Assembly (NCBI GenBank): GCA_015490455.1
Contig: WFXU01000054.1
Coordinates: 1 to 46,247 of the forward strand
Origin: Hyphomicrobiales bacterium
Lineage (GTDB): Bacteria; Pseudomonadota; Alphaproteobacteria; Rhizobiales; Devosiaceae
Direction of reading: 5' to 3'
Length of the DNA stretch: 46,247 nt
The position numbers were made by a program, and so were the translations under genes. Of the stretch, positions 25,967 to 35,054 are shown one piece after another (within the stretch, counting starts at the first letter, position 1; every line of letters begins with the position of its first letter). Below the pieces are notes generated by a model, which ran no database searches, had not been told where the DNA came from, and was given only the letters and a program-made list of their open reading frames with translations.

Positions 25967-26776
25967 ATGAATGAAATTGCAGATTTAATGATTAGAGCCG
26001 CTATTAAAGCCGGAAAAGAAATTTTACAAATTTATGATGGTGGTTTTACCAATGTTATAAAGGCCGATGGTTCACCAGTTACTGTTGCGGATAAGAAGTC
26101 TGAAGAAATAATTTTATCATTTTTACAAAGGACTAATATTCCGGTTTTGGCAGAAGAAAGCGCTGCAAATGGTAATATTCCAGATTTGGGAAATATGTTT
26201 TTCTGTGTTGATCCGCTTGATGGAACAAAGGAATTTATTAAAAAAAACGGCGAGTTTACAATAAATATTGCCCTGATAGAAAATAAAAGGCCTGTTTTGG
26301 GCTTGGTAACTATGCCGGCAAAAAATATAGCCTATATTGGTGGTAAAGGTGGTTCTTATAAATTTTCTAATTTTTCTGATGGAAGGGATGAAAAAAGAGC
26401 AATTTCTGTTGCTAGGGGGGGTGATGTTAAATTAGTTGCTTCGCGTTCGCACAAGAGTAATTTATTATCGCGCTTAAAAGAAAGGCTTAATATTAATGAA
26501 TATATTTCCATTGGCTCGGCGGTGAAATTTTGTCTTCTTGCGGAGGGAAGGGCAAGGCTCTATCCGCGTTTTACGCATACTTATGAATGGGATAGTGCAG
26601 CAGGGCAGGCCATATTGGAGGGAGCGGGGGGAGTTGTATTAAAAATTAATGGGGAAAAGCTGGATTATAATAAATCTGCAACTAATTATCTTAATCCATA
26701 TTTTGTTGGCGCCGACAATATGAAATTGGGTAAAATGGTTGCAAAATATATGTATGAGATAGTTGATATTGTATAG
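25967..26776 (+). CDS. cysQ: 3'(2'),5'-bisphosphate nucleotidase CysQ
   Basis: CysQ hydrolyses PAP and PAPS, recycling the by-product of sulfate assimilation and other sulfotransfer reactions. The 269-residue protein belongs to the lithium-sensitive inositol monophosphatase superfamily. It shows the metal-binding motif FCVDPLDGTKEFIKKNGEFTIN and the second signature EWDSAAGQAILEGAGG, plus the conserved ADKKSEE and LAEESAANG regions. The KEFI segment after DGT is typical of CysQ as opposed to SuhB. It stands upstream of pdxJ with a gap of about 100 bp. Confidence 0.93.
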   Translation: MNEIADLMIRAAIKAGKEILQIYDGGFTNVIKADGSPVTVADKKSEEIILSFLQRTNIPVLAEESAANGNIPDLGNMFFCVDPLDGTKEFIKKNGEFTINIALIENKRPVLGLVTMPAKNIAYIGGKGGSYKFSNFSDGRDEKRAISVARGGDVKLVASRSHKSNLLSRLKERLNINEYISIGSAVKFCLLAEGRARLYPRFTHTYEWDSAAGQAILEGAGGVVLKINGEKLDYNKSATNYLNPYFVGADNMKLGKMVAKYMYEIVDIV

Positions 26777-26874
26777 ATTTTATATTTCCATATAGATAAT
26801 CAAATTGAGGGCAAAATACGGGCTTAATTATTAATTTATAATAAGCTATTGGATTAGTTGGGTAGAGCGAAAAG

Positions 26875-27603
26875 ATGAGAAAACTCTCGGTAAATCTAAA
26901 TGCGGTGGCGCTATTAAGAAATCGTCGAAATGTTGGCTGGCCAAGCGTTACCAATATTGCCCGTATTGTTTTACAGGCCGGGGCGGATGGAATTACGGTT
27001 CATCCGCGTCCGGATGAACGTCATATTAGGAAGTCGGATATATTGGAATTAAGCGAATTATTGAGCGACTTTGCAGATAAGGAATATAATATTGAAGGCT
27101 ATCCCAGCGAGGAATTTTTATCATTAATCGAAAAAGTAAGGCCGCATCAAGTTACATTTGTACCCGATGCACCCGATCAGGCAACGTCTGATCATGGCTG
27201 GGACATTGAGAAAAATGAACAATTATTGCGTAGCGCTATTTTTAGAATGAAAAAATTGCAAATACGCACTTCTTTGTTTATTGACGAAGATTCTACTATT
27301 CCCGCAAAGGCCGCCAAAATTGGTGCAGATAGGGTTGAGCTTTATACTGGGCCATATGGTGCTAGTTTTTTTTCTCCGCAGGGACAAATACATTTGCAAC
27401 AATTGGCAATGACTGCATTAGCAGCGCGTAAGGTTGGGTTAGAAATAAATGCGGGTCATGATCTGACCTTAGAAAATCTTACTGACTTTATAAAATCCGT
27501 TCCCGATGTAAAGGAAGTTTCAATAGGTCATGGTATTACTTCTGACGCGCTATTTTGTGGTTTTGCGGAAGCTGTCAGACTATATAAAAAAGCGCTGAAA
27601 TAA
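26875..27603 (+). CDS. pdxJ: Pyridoxine 5'-phosphate synthase
   Basis: PdxJ condenses 1-deoxyxylulose 5-phosphate with 3-amino-2-oxopropyl phosphate to give pyridoxine 5'-phosphate, the last ring-forming step of DXP-dependent vitamin B6 synthesis. The 242-residue TIM-barrel shows LSVNLNAVALLRNRR near the N-terminus, then GADGITVHPRPDERHIR, VTFVPDAPDQ, IGADRVELYTGPY, GLEINAGHDLTLEN and VSIGHGITSDAL, all diagnostic. It overlaps the next gene through TAATG, so the permease-like protein is likely translated from the same message. Confidence 0.97.
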   Translation: MRKLSVNLNAVALLRNRRNVGWPSVTNIARIVLQAGADGITVHPRPDERHIRKSDILELSELLSDFADKEYNIEGYPSEEFLSLIEKVRPHQVTFVPDAPDQATSDHGWDIEKNEQLLRSAIFRMKKLQIRTSLFIDEDSTIPAKAAKIGADRVELYTGPYGASFFSPQGQIHLQQLAMTALAARKVGLEINAGHDLTLENLTDFIKSVPDVKEVSIGHGITSDALFCGFAEAVRLYKKALK

Positions 27604-28847
27604 TGGGAATTGGAGATTATAGCCTACTTATTGGAACGATTATTGTTCTAATAATTATGTTTCAGCCACGTCTGATTAATTCGGCAAATTGGCGGGCAAC
27701 GGTAACTCCTTTAGCTTCTATAATTGGTTCAGGCTTTTTGGTTTCTGGCCCCATTCTGGCTCATATTGCCGGACGTTGGGCGGTGCTGGCAATGTTTCTG
27801 CTTTGCGCTATTGGCTATCTTTATGGCTCTGTCATGCGTCATAATATTTTATATGTTGAGCCAATTTTGCAAAAAAATACTGATAAAGAAGTAGTAATAA
27901 TTGAGCGTTTTTCTGAATTAGCACTTATTTTATCCTATTTTATTTCCATCGCCTTTTATCTTACTTTATTTTCTGCTTTTTTGCTGCGCTCCTTTAATAT
28001 TGTAGATGAAATTTGGATAAAAATAATTACCAGTTTTATGTTGGTCAGCTTGGCTATTCTGGGATATTGGCGTGGCCTAAATATATTGGAAAAAATAGAA
28101 GAATATTCAGTTGGCTTTAAGCTGGCGGTTATTTTTGGCCTTTGTTTAGCGCTAATAATTTTAAGCCTACAGCAAATGGTAGGGGGAGAATTTTTCTGGC
28201 CTGAATTAGAGCGTATGGTTGGCTGGGAAGAATTACAAATTTTGCTCGGTTTGATAATATTGGTGCAAGGCTTTGAAACCTCACGCTATTTGGGACATAG
28301 TTATGATGCCAAAACCAGAGTCAGAACAATGCGCCATGCGCAATATTTATCAACTATTATTTATGTTCTCTTTATCCTATTAGCGACAAGATATTTTACT
28401 GGCGAATTGCCCAAAGAGGGGGGAGAGACAGAAATAATCAACCTGTTAAAGCCAATAGGAATTTTACTTATGCCAATGTTAATTTTGGCCGCTATGGCCT
28501 CGCAACTTTCGGCAGCTGTTGCTGATATGAATGGTTCAGGTGGACTATTGTCAGAAACGAGCAGAGGGAAAATTCCGACCAATTGGGGCTATGCTATTGC
28601 AGCAATAATAGCGCTGTTAATTATTTGGTTGGCCAATATTTATCAAATTATTACTTTTGCCTCAAAAGCTTTTATTCTTTATTATGGTTTACAAAGCTTA
28701 CAGGCAGTTAGAGCAATTTATAAAGGCTATAGTGGGAAGGGTAGTGAGAAGGGCAGCAGGGAGAGAAAAGTTAAAATTTTTCTTTATTATTTTGCAATTA
28801 TACTCTCTTTAATGGTGGTGATATTTGCCTCTCCCGCTAATGTCTAA
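27603..28847 (+). CDS. Twelve-helix membrane protein, APC-permease-like
   Basis: This 414-residue protein has about twelve hydrophobic segments, the first at residues 6-22 and the last near the C-terminus. The second segment has SIIGSGFLVSGP, resembling the GSG unwound helix of APC-superfamily amino-acid transporters. Other recurring small motifs are GFETSRYLGHSY after helix 7 and SQLSAAVADMNGSGG in helix 9. The substrate is unknown. The start codon overlaps the pdxJ stop (TAATG), and the stop overlaps the convergent gene by 4 bp. The call rests on topology and one motif, so family placement is tentative. Confidence 0.7.
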   Translation: MGIGDYSLLIGTIIVLIIMFQPRLINSANWRATVTPLASIIGSGFLVSGPILAHIAGRWAVLAMFLLCAIGYLYGSVMRHNILYVEPILQKNTDKEVVIIERFSELALILSYFISIAFYLTLFSAFLLRSFNIVDEIWIKIITSFMLVSLAILGYWRGLNILEKIEEYSVGFKLAVIFGLCLALIILSLQQMVGGEFFWPELERMVGWEELQILLGLIILVQGFETSRYLGHSYDAKTRVRTMRHAQYLSTIIYVLFILLATRYFTGELPKEGGETEIINLLKPIGILLMPMLILAAMASQLSAAVADMNGSGGLLSETSRGKIPTNWGYAIAAIIALLIIWLANIYQIITFASKAFILYYGLQSLQAVRAIYKGYSGKGSEKGSRERKVKIFLYYFAIILSLMVVIFASPANV

Positions 28848-29638
28848 AGATTTCTCTCCTCTACTAAATATCCATAAAGAGTGGTCAGAATAGAAATACC
28901 AATCATTATAACTATCCAATCAAGAAAAAAGCTAATAAGGGGATAAAGAAATGCGGCTTGGGCAATTTGAGTTGAAAAAAATGTAACTATCATCTGTGAA
29001 ATTATGCCAAGTACGGTCATTAAAATGCTAGCAATAAAAATTGCCCCACTAGCTGATATTGTATATTCCCAAGATTGTTTTATGCTCATATTTTTACCTA
29101 AGGCAACTGCCGGTAAGACTAAGGCTATGCGCAGGAAAATATAAGTGCCCAGCAAGACAAAAATGGGAGCAAAATAAGGAAGAATAGAAGAAAAATCAGC
29201 TGTTACTATCAGAATAGCGGAAATAATTCCGGCAATCATTCCCAATATGAATAATATAATGACTAATATTAGTCCCACCTTTATTGATTTAAGCAAATAG
29301 AGCCAAACAAGCCTACCTGACCATTTGGGAATAAATGTTGTTTGTCTTTCATTTAGCAGCATAAAACGGTGCCACAAAACTGCAAGCCAGGAGAAAAATA
29401 TTGCCGATATTGTTAATAAAATAAATCCGGCAAGTAAAAAATTTTCAACATTATCTGCTGTGGGATTATTGGGATCAAAATTATAAATGGCAATAGAAGG
29501 TTTACCGATAAGAAATGATGAAACCAAAATAGATATTAGCTGCCAGCTTATCCAGATAAAGCCAGTTATTTTTACCGCATCGCCAAAATTATAATAAATT
29601 TGCGTTACGGACTTTTTGAAAAATTCCCACCCCAGCAT
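28844..29638 (-). CDS. Six-helix membrane protein of unknown function
   Basis: The 264-residue product has about six hydrophobic segments (for example VKITGFIWISWQLISILVSSF and FLLAGFILLTISAIFFSWL). A motif RFMLLNERQTTFIPKW lies between helices 2 and 3, and KNMSIKQSWEYTISASG before helix 5. The NMS-x-KQSW stretch recalls unnamed multipass proteins in which a Ser-x-Lys-x-x-Trp segment precedes a helix, but I do not recognise the family. It converges on the permease-like gene with a 4-bp overlap of stop regions and stands alone, with a gap of about 200 bp to the MFS gene upstream. Confidence 0.7.
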   Translation of the reverse strand: MLGWEFFKKSVTQIYYNFGDAVKITGFIWISWQLISILVSSFLIGKPSIAIYNFDPNNPTADNVENFLLAGFILLTISAIFFSWLAVLWHRFMLLNERQTTFIPKWSGRLVWLYLLKSIKVGLILVIILFILGMIAGIISAILIVTADFSSILPYFAPIFVLLGTYIFLRIALVLPAVALGKNMSIKQSWEYTISASGAIFIASILMTVLGIISQMIVTFFSTQIAQAAFLYPLISFFLDWIVIMIGISILTTLYGYLVEERNL

Positions 29639-29844
29639 GATAGATTTTCCCGCTTGTCCAAATTTTGGTTAAATAAAGCATAAATAAAATATTTTTCTAC
29701 CCCAAATTTATTTTTCTGTTGAATTATATTTTTGATTAGTGAATTTCTAGAGTATTCCTGTTGAGAGATAAGAGAAAATAGTCCAGAACTGACCCTTAAC
29801 CAACATGGATGCTCTAATTATTCTTTGCCGCTCACTATAGTATA

Positions 29845-31392
29845 TTATGGTTGCCTTTGTTTCACAAATGCCAAGCCAAGTGCGCCAATGAGCAATAAGG
29901 CAATTATTGGCGTAACACCAATACGCTGACTTTGCGAAATTGTTGTTACATAGGCAATAGAAAGCGGGGCAACAAATGATGTAGCCCTTCCGGTTAAAGC
30001 ATAAAGGCCAAATGCTTTTGTTGCTTCCTTTTTTTCAACCTGATCAATAAGCAAAGTGCGTGAAGCAGCCTGTAAAGCACCGCCGGAAGCACCAATTAAC
30101 GAGCCGGCAAGATAGAATATAATAATGGGCATAATGCCAGACTGAACTGGAAATATAAATAAAATAACATTAGGCGTTGTTGAAACAACAATAATACAGG
30201 CAAAAATCAATAACCAGCACGAAGTAAAAACAACCGCTTTCGGGCCAAATTTATCATCCATTCTGCCGCCGATAAAAGCGCCAAGAGCACCCGCAATTCC
30301 CGCAAGAATACCAAATATTCCCACTTGCGTAATACTCATTTTAAGCACGCCCGCAGCGTAAATTCCACCAAACATAAATAGGCCATTTAACCCATCACGA
30401 TAAAACATTGAGGTAATTAAAAAGGAAAAATAAGAAGATCTTTTCGGTAATTGTTTAACGGTTTCCAATAGTTCCAAAAGCGCTCTTTTTACCGCCTGCC
30501 CCCTTTCCTTTTGTTTGGCAATATCGGGCGTAAATAAAAATAGAGGAAGAATAAAAATTAAAAACCAAATGGCTGTAAGAGGACCTGTTGCCCGCTCACC
30601 TTCATATTGGCTGGCATCAAGCCCAAATATTGGCTCAATTCCAATTAAAGTTGTTCCCTTATCAGGATCTGCCACCATAAGTAGTAAAACTATCATCAAG
30701 GCTATAATCCCGCCAACATAACCAAGAGCCCAACCAGAACCAGATAGTTTGCCCAAATCCTCACGCTTAACAAGTGAGGGCATCATTGAATTGGTAAAAA
30801 CCGCAGAAAATTCAACGCCAATAAGACCAATAATAAAAGCTATCAAAATAAAACTAATAGGCTCTATTTGCCCATCTATTATTGGAGTCCAATTTTTAAC
30901 AAAATTTATATCGATAATTGGCAGCAAATTAATGCCGTATATAATAAGATTAACAATTGGAATAAAAATATAATTTACAAGGGGGGCTATTAAAAAATCA
31001 AAGAATAAGCCACCGATAAAATTAACAATTGGGGCAATTGTGCCATTATAAATAGAGGCTAAAGCAATTGTCACTTCCGAATTTGTGCCAGCGGTTGCAA
31101 ACCACAAAAATGAAGCGCCAATTATTACCAATAAAGAGAAAAAACCTATCCAGGGTTTTCGTGGCCCGGTAGCATCGGCCATAGCACCGAGAAAGGGAGC
31201 TAAAATGGCGATTATGATGCCGCCAATACCCATTGCTTGCCCCCAAATTGCCTGCCCTTCAACCGGATTTGGGGCAACTTTTGAAGTAAAATATGGAGCA
31301 AAAATAAAAGTAATAAGCACCGTATGATAGGGCTGGGCAGCCCAATCAAACAACATCCATGAATATATGCCTTTTTTTGCAGTTTTACTCAT
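29845..31392 (-). CDS. MFS transporter of the Atg22/UMF1-like family
   Basis: The 515-residue protein begins with GIYSWMLFDWAAQPYHTVLITFIFAPYFTSKVA, the signature start of bacterial proteins related to yeast vacuolar effluxer Atg22. The loop ADATGPRKPWIGFF follows helix 2 as in other MFS members, and GAFIGGRMDDKFGPK marks the second half. Substrate is unknown; relatives are annotated as amino-acid or solute exporters. Residues 110-170 form a hydrophobic insert with three near-identical PIVN-type motifs. The leader carries tandem repeats with Shine-Dalgarno-like cores (31397-31442). Confidence 0.88.
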   Translation of the reverse strand: MSKTAKKGIYSWMLFDWAAQPYHTVLITFIFAPYFTSKVAPNPVEGQAIWGQAMGIGGIIIAILAPFLGAMADATGPRKPWIGFFSLLVIIGASFLWFATAGTNSEVTIALASIYNGTIAPIVNFIGGLFFDFLIAPLVNYIFIPIVNLIIYGINLLPIIDINFVKNWTPIIDGQIEPISFILIAFIIGLIGVEFSAVFTNSMMPSLVKREDLGKLSGSGWALGYVGGIIALMIVLLLMVADPDKGTTLIGIEPIFGLDASQYEGERATGPLTAIWFLIFILPLFLFTPDIAKQKERGQAVKRALLELLETVKQLPKRSSYFSFLITSMFYRDGLNGLFMFGGIYAAGVLKMSITQVGIFGILAGIAGALGAFIGGRMDDKFGPKAVVFTSCWLLIFACIIVVSTTPNVILFIFPVQSGIMPIIIFYLAGSLIGASGGALQAASRTLLIDQVEKKEATKAFGLYALTGRATSFVAPLSIAYVTTISQSQRIGVTPIIALLLIGALGLAFVKQRQP

Positions 31393-31396
31393 TTTT

Positions 31397-31442
31397 CCCC
31401 CCTTTTAATGCCCCTTTAATGTCCCTTTTAATGCCCCTTATG
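31397..31442 (-). repeat. Tandem 11-12-bp repeats with Shine-Dalgarno-like cores before the MFS gene
   Basis: On the - strand the leader reads CATAAGGGG, CATTAAAAGGGA, CATTAAAGGGG, CATTAAAAGGGG and then GGAAAAATG, the start codon. Each unit contains an AAGGG core complementary to the 16S rRNA 3' end. Only the last copy is at normal distance from the ATG. Units differ by one base in length and composition. Confidence 0.75.
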
Positions 31443-31571
31443 TTCTTTTAATCCTTTATGCGCCTTTACCCAAATAATCCAACCCAATCTTTTTTAATTT
31501 AATGCCAATATATTGGCCAATGCCACATAAGCCGCACTAATTTACTCAAATAATTATGGCTAAATATAAAT

Positions 31572-32603
31572 TTATTTTGCAACAAATTCCCCCAATATAG
31601 GCTGATGGTCGCTAAATTCAAAATTCAGATCATCTGTAATAATATTACACACCTCAACATTAGGAGAAATAATAAAGCCGTCAATAATTGACGTATAATT
31701 TTCTCCCCTAACATATGGCTTATTTAGTGTACGCACAGTTGGCTTTGTTTCGTCAACTGCTAATTTCCACTTTTTTGGCAGTAAATTTTTTGCCAAAGGC
31801 ACACGCCAGGATAAATATTTTATATCTGTCTGATGGGCAAAATTAGTTTTTACCAGTTCAATATTCCAATCTCCCCCCAAAATAACATAATTTCCCTTTG
31901 CATATTCTTTTTGCGCAAAGTCAAAAACCATTTTTAATTGTCTTTTCCTAACCAGTCCCTCCTTATCAAAAGCGGCTAAGTGAAGATTAACAATCACCCA
32001 TTTTTCTTCTTTACCTAAAATATCAAAATAATTTATCTGTAAAGCATAGTGACGATTAAAAATCCCCGCTAATGGCACAGGATCAAATGGCAATGTCTTA
32101 ATGGCTGTTTTATTTGGCTTTATTTTTGCAATGGTCAAAGTGCCATGTAAGATTTTAAGCGGATAGGGCACCAAGATAGAAGCAATATCGGGGCGAAAAA
32201 GAAGAAAATATTTGCTAAATTTTTCTCTAATTTTTGCTAAAATATCTATATTGCGGCTTAATAAACTTTTTTTGCTCACCTCCTGTAAGAGATAAATATC
32301 ACATTTTTGCCCGGTAAGATAATCAATTATTGCATTTATATTTTTTCTTACTATTGATCTTGAGGGGGGAAGCAATTTTTTCCCCCCATCCATAATAAAT
32401 TCGCTTTCTTTGCCGTGTCCGCCATAACCAATATTCCAGCTCAAAATTTTAATATTATTTTCAAATCCTATTTTTGGCTGCACTAAATCATTAATAATAA
32501 CAGCCCCACTTGGCCCCTTATGCCGATTAACCAAAATAATAATGAGCATATAGAGCACAAACAGAATGAAAAAATTAAAAATAAGAATTATTAATAAATC
32601 CAA
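31572..32603 (-). CDS. Endonuclease/exonuclease/phosphatase-family protein, membrane-anchored
   Basis: After one N-terminal membrane helix (residues 4-26, LLIILIFNFFILFVLYMLII) the 343-residue protein has the EEP fold. KILSWNIGYGGHG at beta-1, YLLQEVS with the metal-binding Glu, ILGGDWNIE, and a C-terminal FSDHQPILGEF with the catalytic Asp-His pair are all visible. Members cleave phosphodiester bonds in nucleic acids or lipids such as sphingomyelin; this sequence does not tell which. The anchor suggests that the active domain is periplasmic or membrane-bound. It is monocistronic between the MFS gene and the L,D-transpeptidase gene. Confidence 0.85.
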   Translation of the reverse strand: MDLLIILIFNFFILFVLYMLIIILVNRHKGPSGAVIINDLVQPKIGFENNIKILSWNIGYGGHGKESEFIMDGGKKLLPPSRSIVRKNINAIIDYLTGQKCDIYLLQEVSKKSLLSRNIDILAKIREKFSKYFLLFRPDIASILVPYPLKILHGTLTIAKIKPNKTAIKTLPFDPVPLAGIFNRHYALQINYFDILGKEEKWVIVNLHLAAFDKEGLVRKRQLKMVFDFAQKEYAKGNYVILGGDWNIELVKTNFAHQTDIKYLSWRVPLAKNLLPKKWKLAVDETKPTVRTLNKPYVRGENYTSIIDGFIISPNVEVCNIITDDLNFEFSDHQPILGEFVAK

Positions 32604-32752
32604 CCAACCTTCCCCATCAAAATTGATTTAATCCAACATATGAAAAGTAATGAGAATTAAAGAGAATAGCTTCATATTAACAATATTATTTATAAAATCC
32701 ACTCATCATAATCGGCTAATTATTTGCATCTATTAATAATTCATCTATTGAT

Positions 32753-33808
32753 TTATCTATTAATTCTTGGCGCCGGGATTGGAGCATCAATATTTGCCGG
32801 TTTAGTGTTATCAACAGAATTAATACCAAATAAATTGCCAAAAAAACCCTCAATTGCCGCAGAAATACCCGCTGTTTGTTGATTTATTGCCTCATTTATA
32901 GCGGCAGAGCGCTTCATAGCTTGCGCTCTTTGTTGCGCCTTTTTTTCGGCTAATAAAATCGCTTCGGCTTCCTTTTTTTCTAATTCGGCAACAATTTTTT
33001 CAAATTCAACCATATCGCTAATTTGTTTTGCCTTAACCCGTGCCATTAATTGGGGCATGGTAGAATCTTTGGGGCATTTACCAAAAGCGTCTAAACTGCC
33101 AGATCCCACAGCGTTAAAAATATATTTCCCCTCACAAATATCCCATTGGGGCATTTTTTTTGATAGTTCAAACGCGTCATAGCCAATTTTTAGATTTTTC
33201 CAAAATTCAATATGTTCACTTTTCCTATAGCGAGCTAAATTTTTCGGGGTTAATCTAAAGGGATATAATTGTAGCTGAAATGATTTTTGCCCCCCACGAA
33301 AAGAATCGCGCGCCAAAGCATAAATTTCTGCAATTTGCTCATCTGTCATCGCATAACAGCCGGCCGAAGAACAATCACCATGTATCATCAAATTTGAGCC
33401 GGTTCTTCCATGCGCTCTGTCAAATTTATTTGGAAAGCCTGTGTCAAATGAAAGATAATAGCTTGAATTTGGGTTCATTCTACCCGGAGTAACAGTATAA
33501 AAACCTTCAGGTGCCTGTTTATCGCCTTCCTTAAATTTAGGCCCTAATACGCCAGACCATCTACATATATCATAAGTTTTGAATAATTTATAAGTTCCAT
33601 CTGCTCTTCTTTTCCATAGTTCCAAAACTGATTCTTCTTTGAATATACGAATAAGCATTGCTTCAGAGGGAGAAGAGCCAATTGCTTTTAATTTTGCAAT
33701 TGTTTGAGGAGAAAGCGGGCGTAAATGTTTGGCCGTCCCTTCAACCAGAGTGCAGCCGGCCAAAAGAGAAAATAAAAAAACAATAATAATTATTCTTTTT
33801 AATGGCAC
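32753..33808 (-). CDS. YafK-type L,D-transpeptidase lipoprotein
   Basis: A lipobox LLAGC puts the lipidated cysteine at residue 19. The catalytic domain at about 45-205 has FKEESVLELWKRRADGTYKLF and the active-site motif MIHGDCSSAGCYAMTD, the HGxCxSxGCYAM signature of YafK-like (YkuD-fold) L,D-transpeptidases. The C-terminal third is charged and probably coiled-coil (EKKEAEAILLAEKKAQQRAQ), followed by a short non-conserved tail. Members form or cut peptidoglycan or peptidoglycan-lipoprotein bonds in the periplasm. Length is 351 residues. The next - strand gene downstream is the EEP-family gene, about 150 bp away. Confidence 0.9.
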   Translation of the reverse strand: MPLKRIIIIVFLFSLLAGCTLVEGTAKHLRPLSPQTIAKLKAIGSSPSEAMLIRIFKEESVLELWKRRADGTYKLFKTYDICRWSGVLGPKFKEGDKQAPEGFYTVTPGRMNPNSSYYLSFDTGFPNKFDRAHGRTGSNLMIHGDCSSAGCYAMTDEQIAEIYALARDSFRGGQKSFQLQLYPFRLTPKNLARYRKSEHIEFWKNLKIGYDAFELSKKMPQWDICEGKYIFNAVGSGSLDAFGKCPKDSTMPQLMARVKAKQISDMVEFEKIVAELEKKEAEAILLAEKKAQQRAQAMKRSAAINEAINQQTAGISAAIEGFFGNLFGINSVDNTKPANIDAPIPAPRINR

Positions 33809-33921
33809 AAATAAATATTCCCAATATTATATATAGTCTATAGTCCCCCGCGCATATAATTTTACCAATTCAACTGGTTGAAATAGTTTTAATAAAATAG
33901 CCAAATTAATTTAGCTAATAT

Positions 33922-34878
33922 CTAATTTTCCAATTCACCCATTTTAAGAAATTTCTTCTCTCGCATAATACGTATTTCCTCTGGTGGAATATTTTTATAA
34001 TCTTGCAAAAATTTTTCTATCTCCTTACCAACTGAATTAATAATTTGCTCTTTATTACGATGAGCTCCCCCCACTGGCTCTGTAATTATGCCATCTATGA
34101 CCTTAAATTCCAATAAATCTTTTGCTGTTATTTTTTGCGCCTGCGCCATATCTTTCGCCCTTCCTGCATCACGAAATAAAATAGAAGCGCCAGCCTCAGG
34201 TGAAATAACAGAATATATTGCATGTTCCAACATTAAGACCCTATTTGCACTGGCAATAGCAATAGCCCCTCCCGAGCCACCCTCGCCAATGATAATTGCC
34301 AAATTTGGCACACCTAAATCTAGGCATTTTTCGGTAGATCTGGCAATAGCTTCAGCCTGCCCGCGTTCCTCAGCTCCAAGACCGGGAAAAGCACCCGCCG
34401 TATCAACCAGATAAATAACCGGAATATTAAACCTATCGGCCAAATCCATAATCCGCACTGCTTTTCTATATCCTTCAGGGCGGGCAGAACCAAAATTATG
34501 CTTTAATCTACTTTGCGTATCATCACCCTTTTCATGCCCAATAACGGCAATGGGAGTTCCCTTAAATCTAGCAAAGCCGGCCTGAATTGCAGCATCTTCA
34601 CCATATTGGCGATCACCTGAAAGGGGAATAAATTCGCTAAATAGGTCTTTTACATAGGCCGAAAAATGCGGACGCTGGGGGTGGCGGGCAACCTGCACTT
34701 TTTGCATCGGGGTGAGTTTCTTATAAATATCTCTTAGCGCTTCATCTGCCTTCATTTGCAAACGCGCTAATTCTTCTTCTGTTGGCACAGCCTCTTCCTC
34801 TGTGCTCAAATTTTTTAGTTCGGCAATTTTACCTTCAAGTTCAGCAACTGGTTTTTCAAAATCTAAATAGGAAAGCAT
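33922..34878 (-). CDS. accA: Acetyl-CoA carboxylase carboxyltransferase subunit alpha
   Basis: AccA pairs with AccD to transfer the carboxyl group from biotin to acetyl-CoA, the first step of fatty-acid synthesis. The 318-residue product has the family start LDFEKPVAELEGKIAEL, then RHPQRPHFSAYVKDLF and GDRQYGED. The crotonase-fold oxyanion region reads IIIGEGGSGGAIAIASANRVLMLEHAIYSVISPEAGASILF. It is complete and unremarkable. It lies downstream of xerD on the same strand with a gap of about 175 bp, in which nothing else was recognised. Confidence 0.98.
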   Translation of the reverse strand: MLSYLDFEKPVAELEGKIAELKNLSTEEEAVPTEEELARLQMKADEALRDIYKKLTPMQKVQVARHPQRPHFSAYVKDLFSEFIPLSGDRQYGEDAAIQAGFARFKGTPIAVIGHEKGDDTQSRLKHNFGSARPEGYRKAVRIMDLADRFNIPVIYLVDTAGAFPGLGAEERGQAEAIARSTEKCLDLGVPNLAIIIGEGGSGGAIAIASANRVLMLEHAIYSVISPEAGASILFRDAGRAKDMAQAQKITAKDLLEFKVIDGIITEPVGGAHRNKEQIINSVGKEIEKFLQDYKNIPPEEIRIMREKKFLKMGELEN

Positions 34879-35054
34879 TTTTCTCTTTACTGATTATTTC
34901 ATTATTTACTGGTTAGTTACAATTCACAATGGACAACTCACAATACAAACAACCCCATAAGGCCTACATAAAGCCACCACCTAAATCTAAATGACGTCCA
35001 CAGGCAAAAGAGTCAAGTTTTCATTCAGCATATCTCATAGGGAATATATATAAT

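Noticed and set aside
29770-29830. Sequence around GTCCAGAACTGACCC as an IS end or terminator
   Set aside because: No inverted repeat, U-run or transposase remnant accompanies it.
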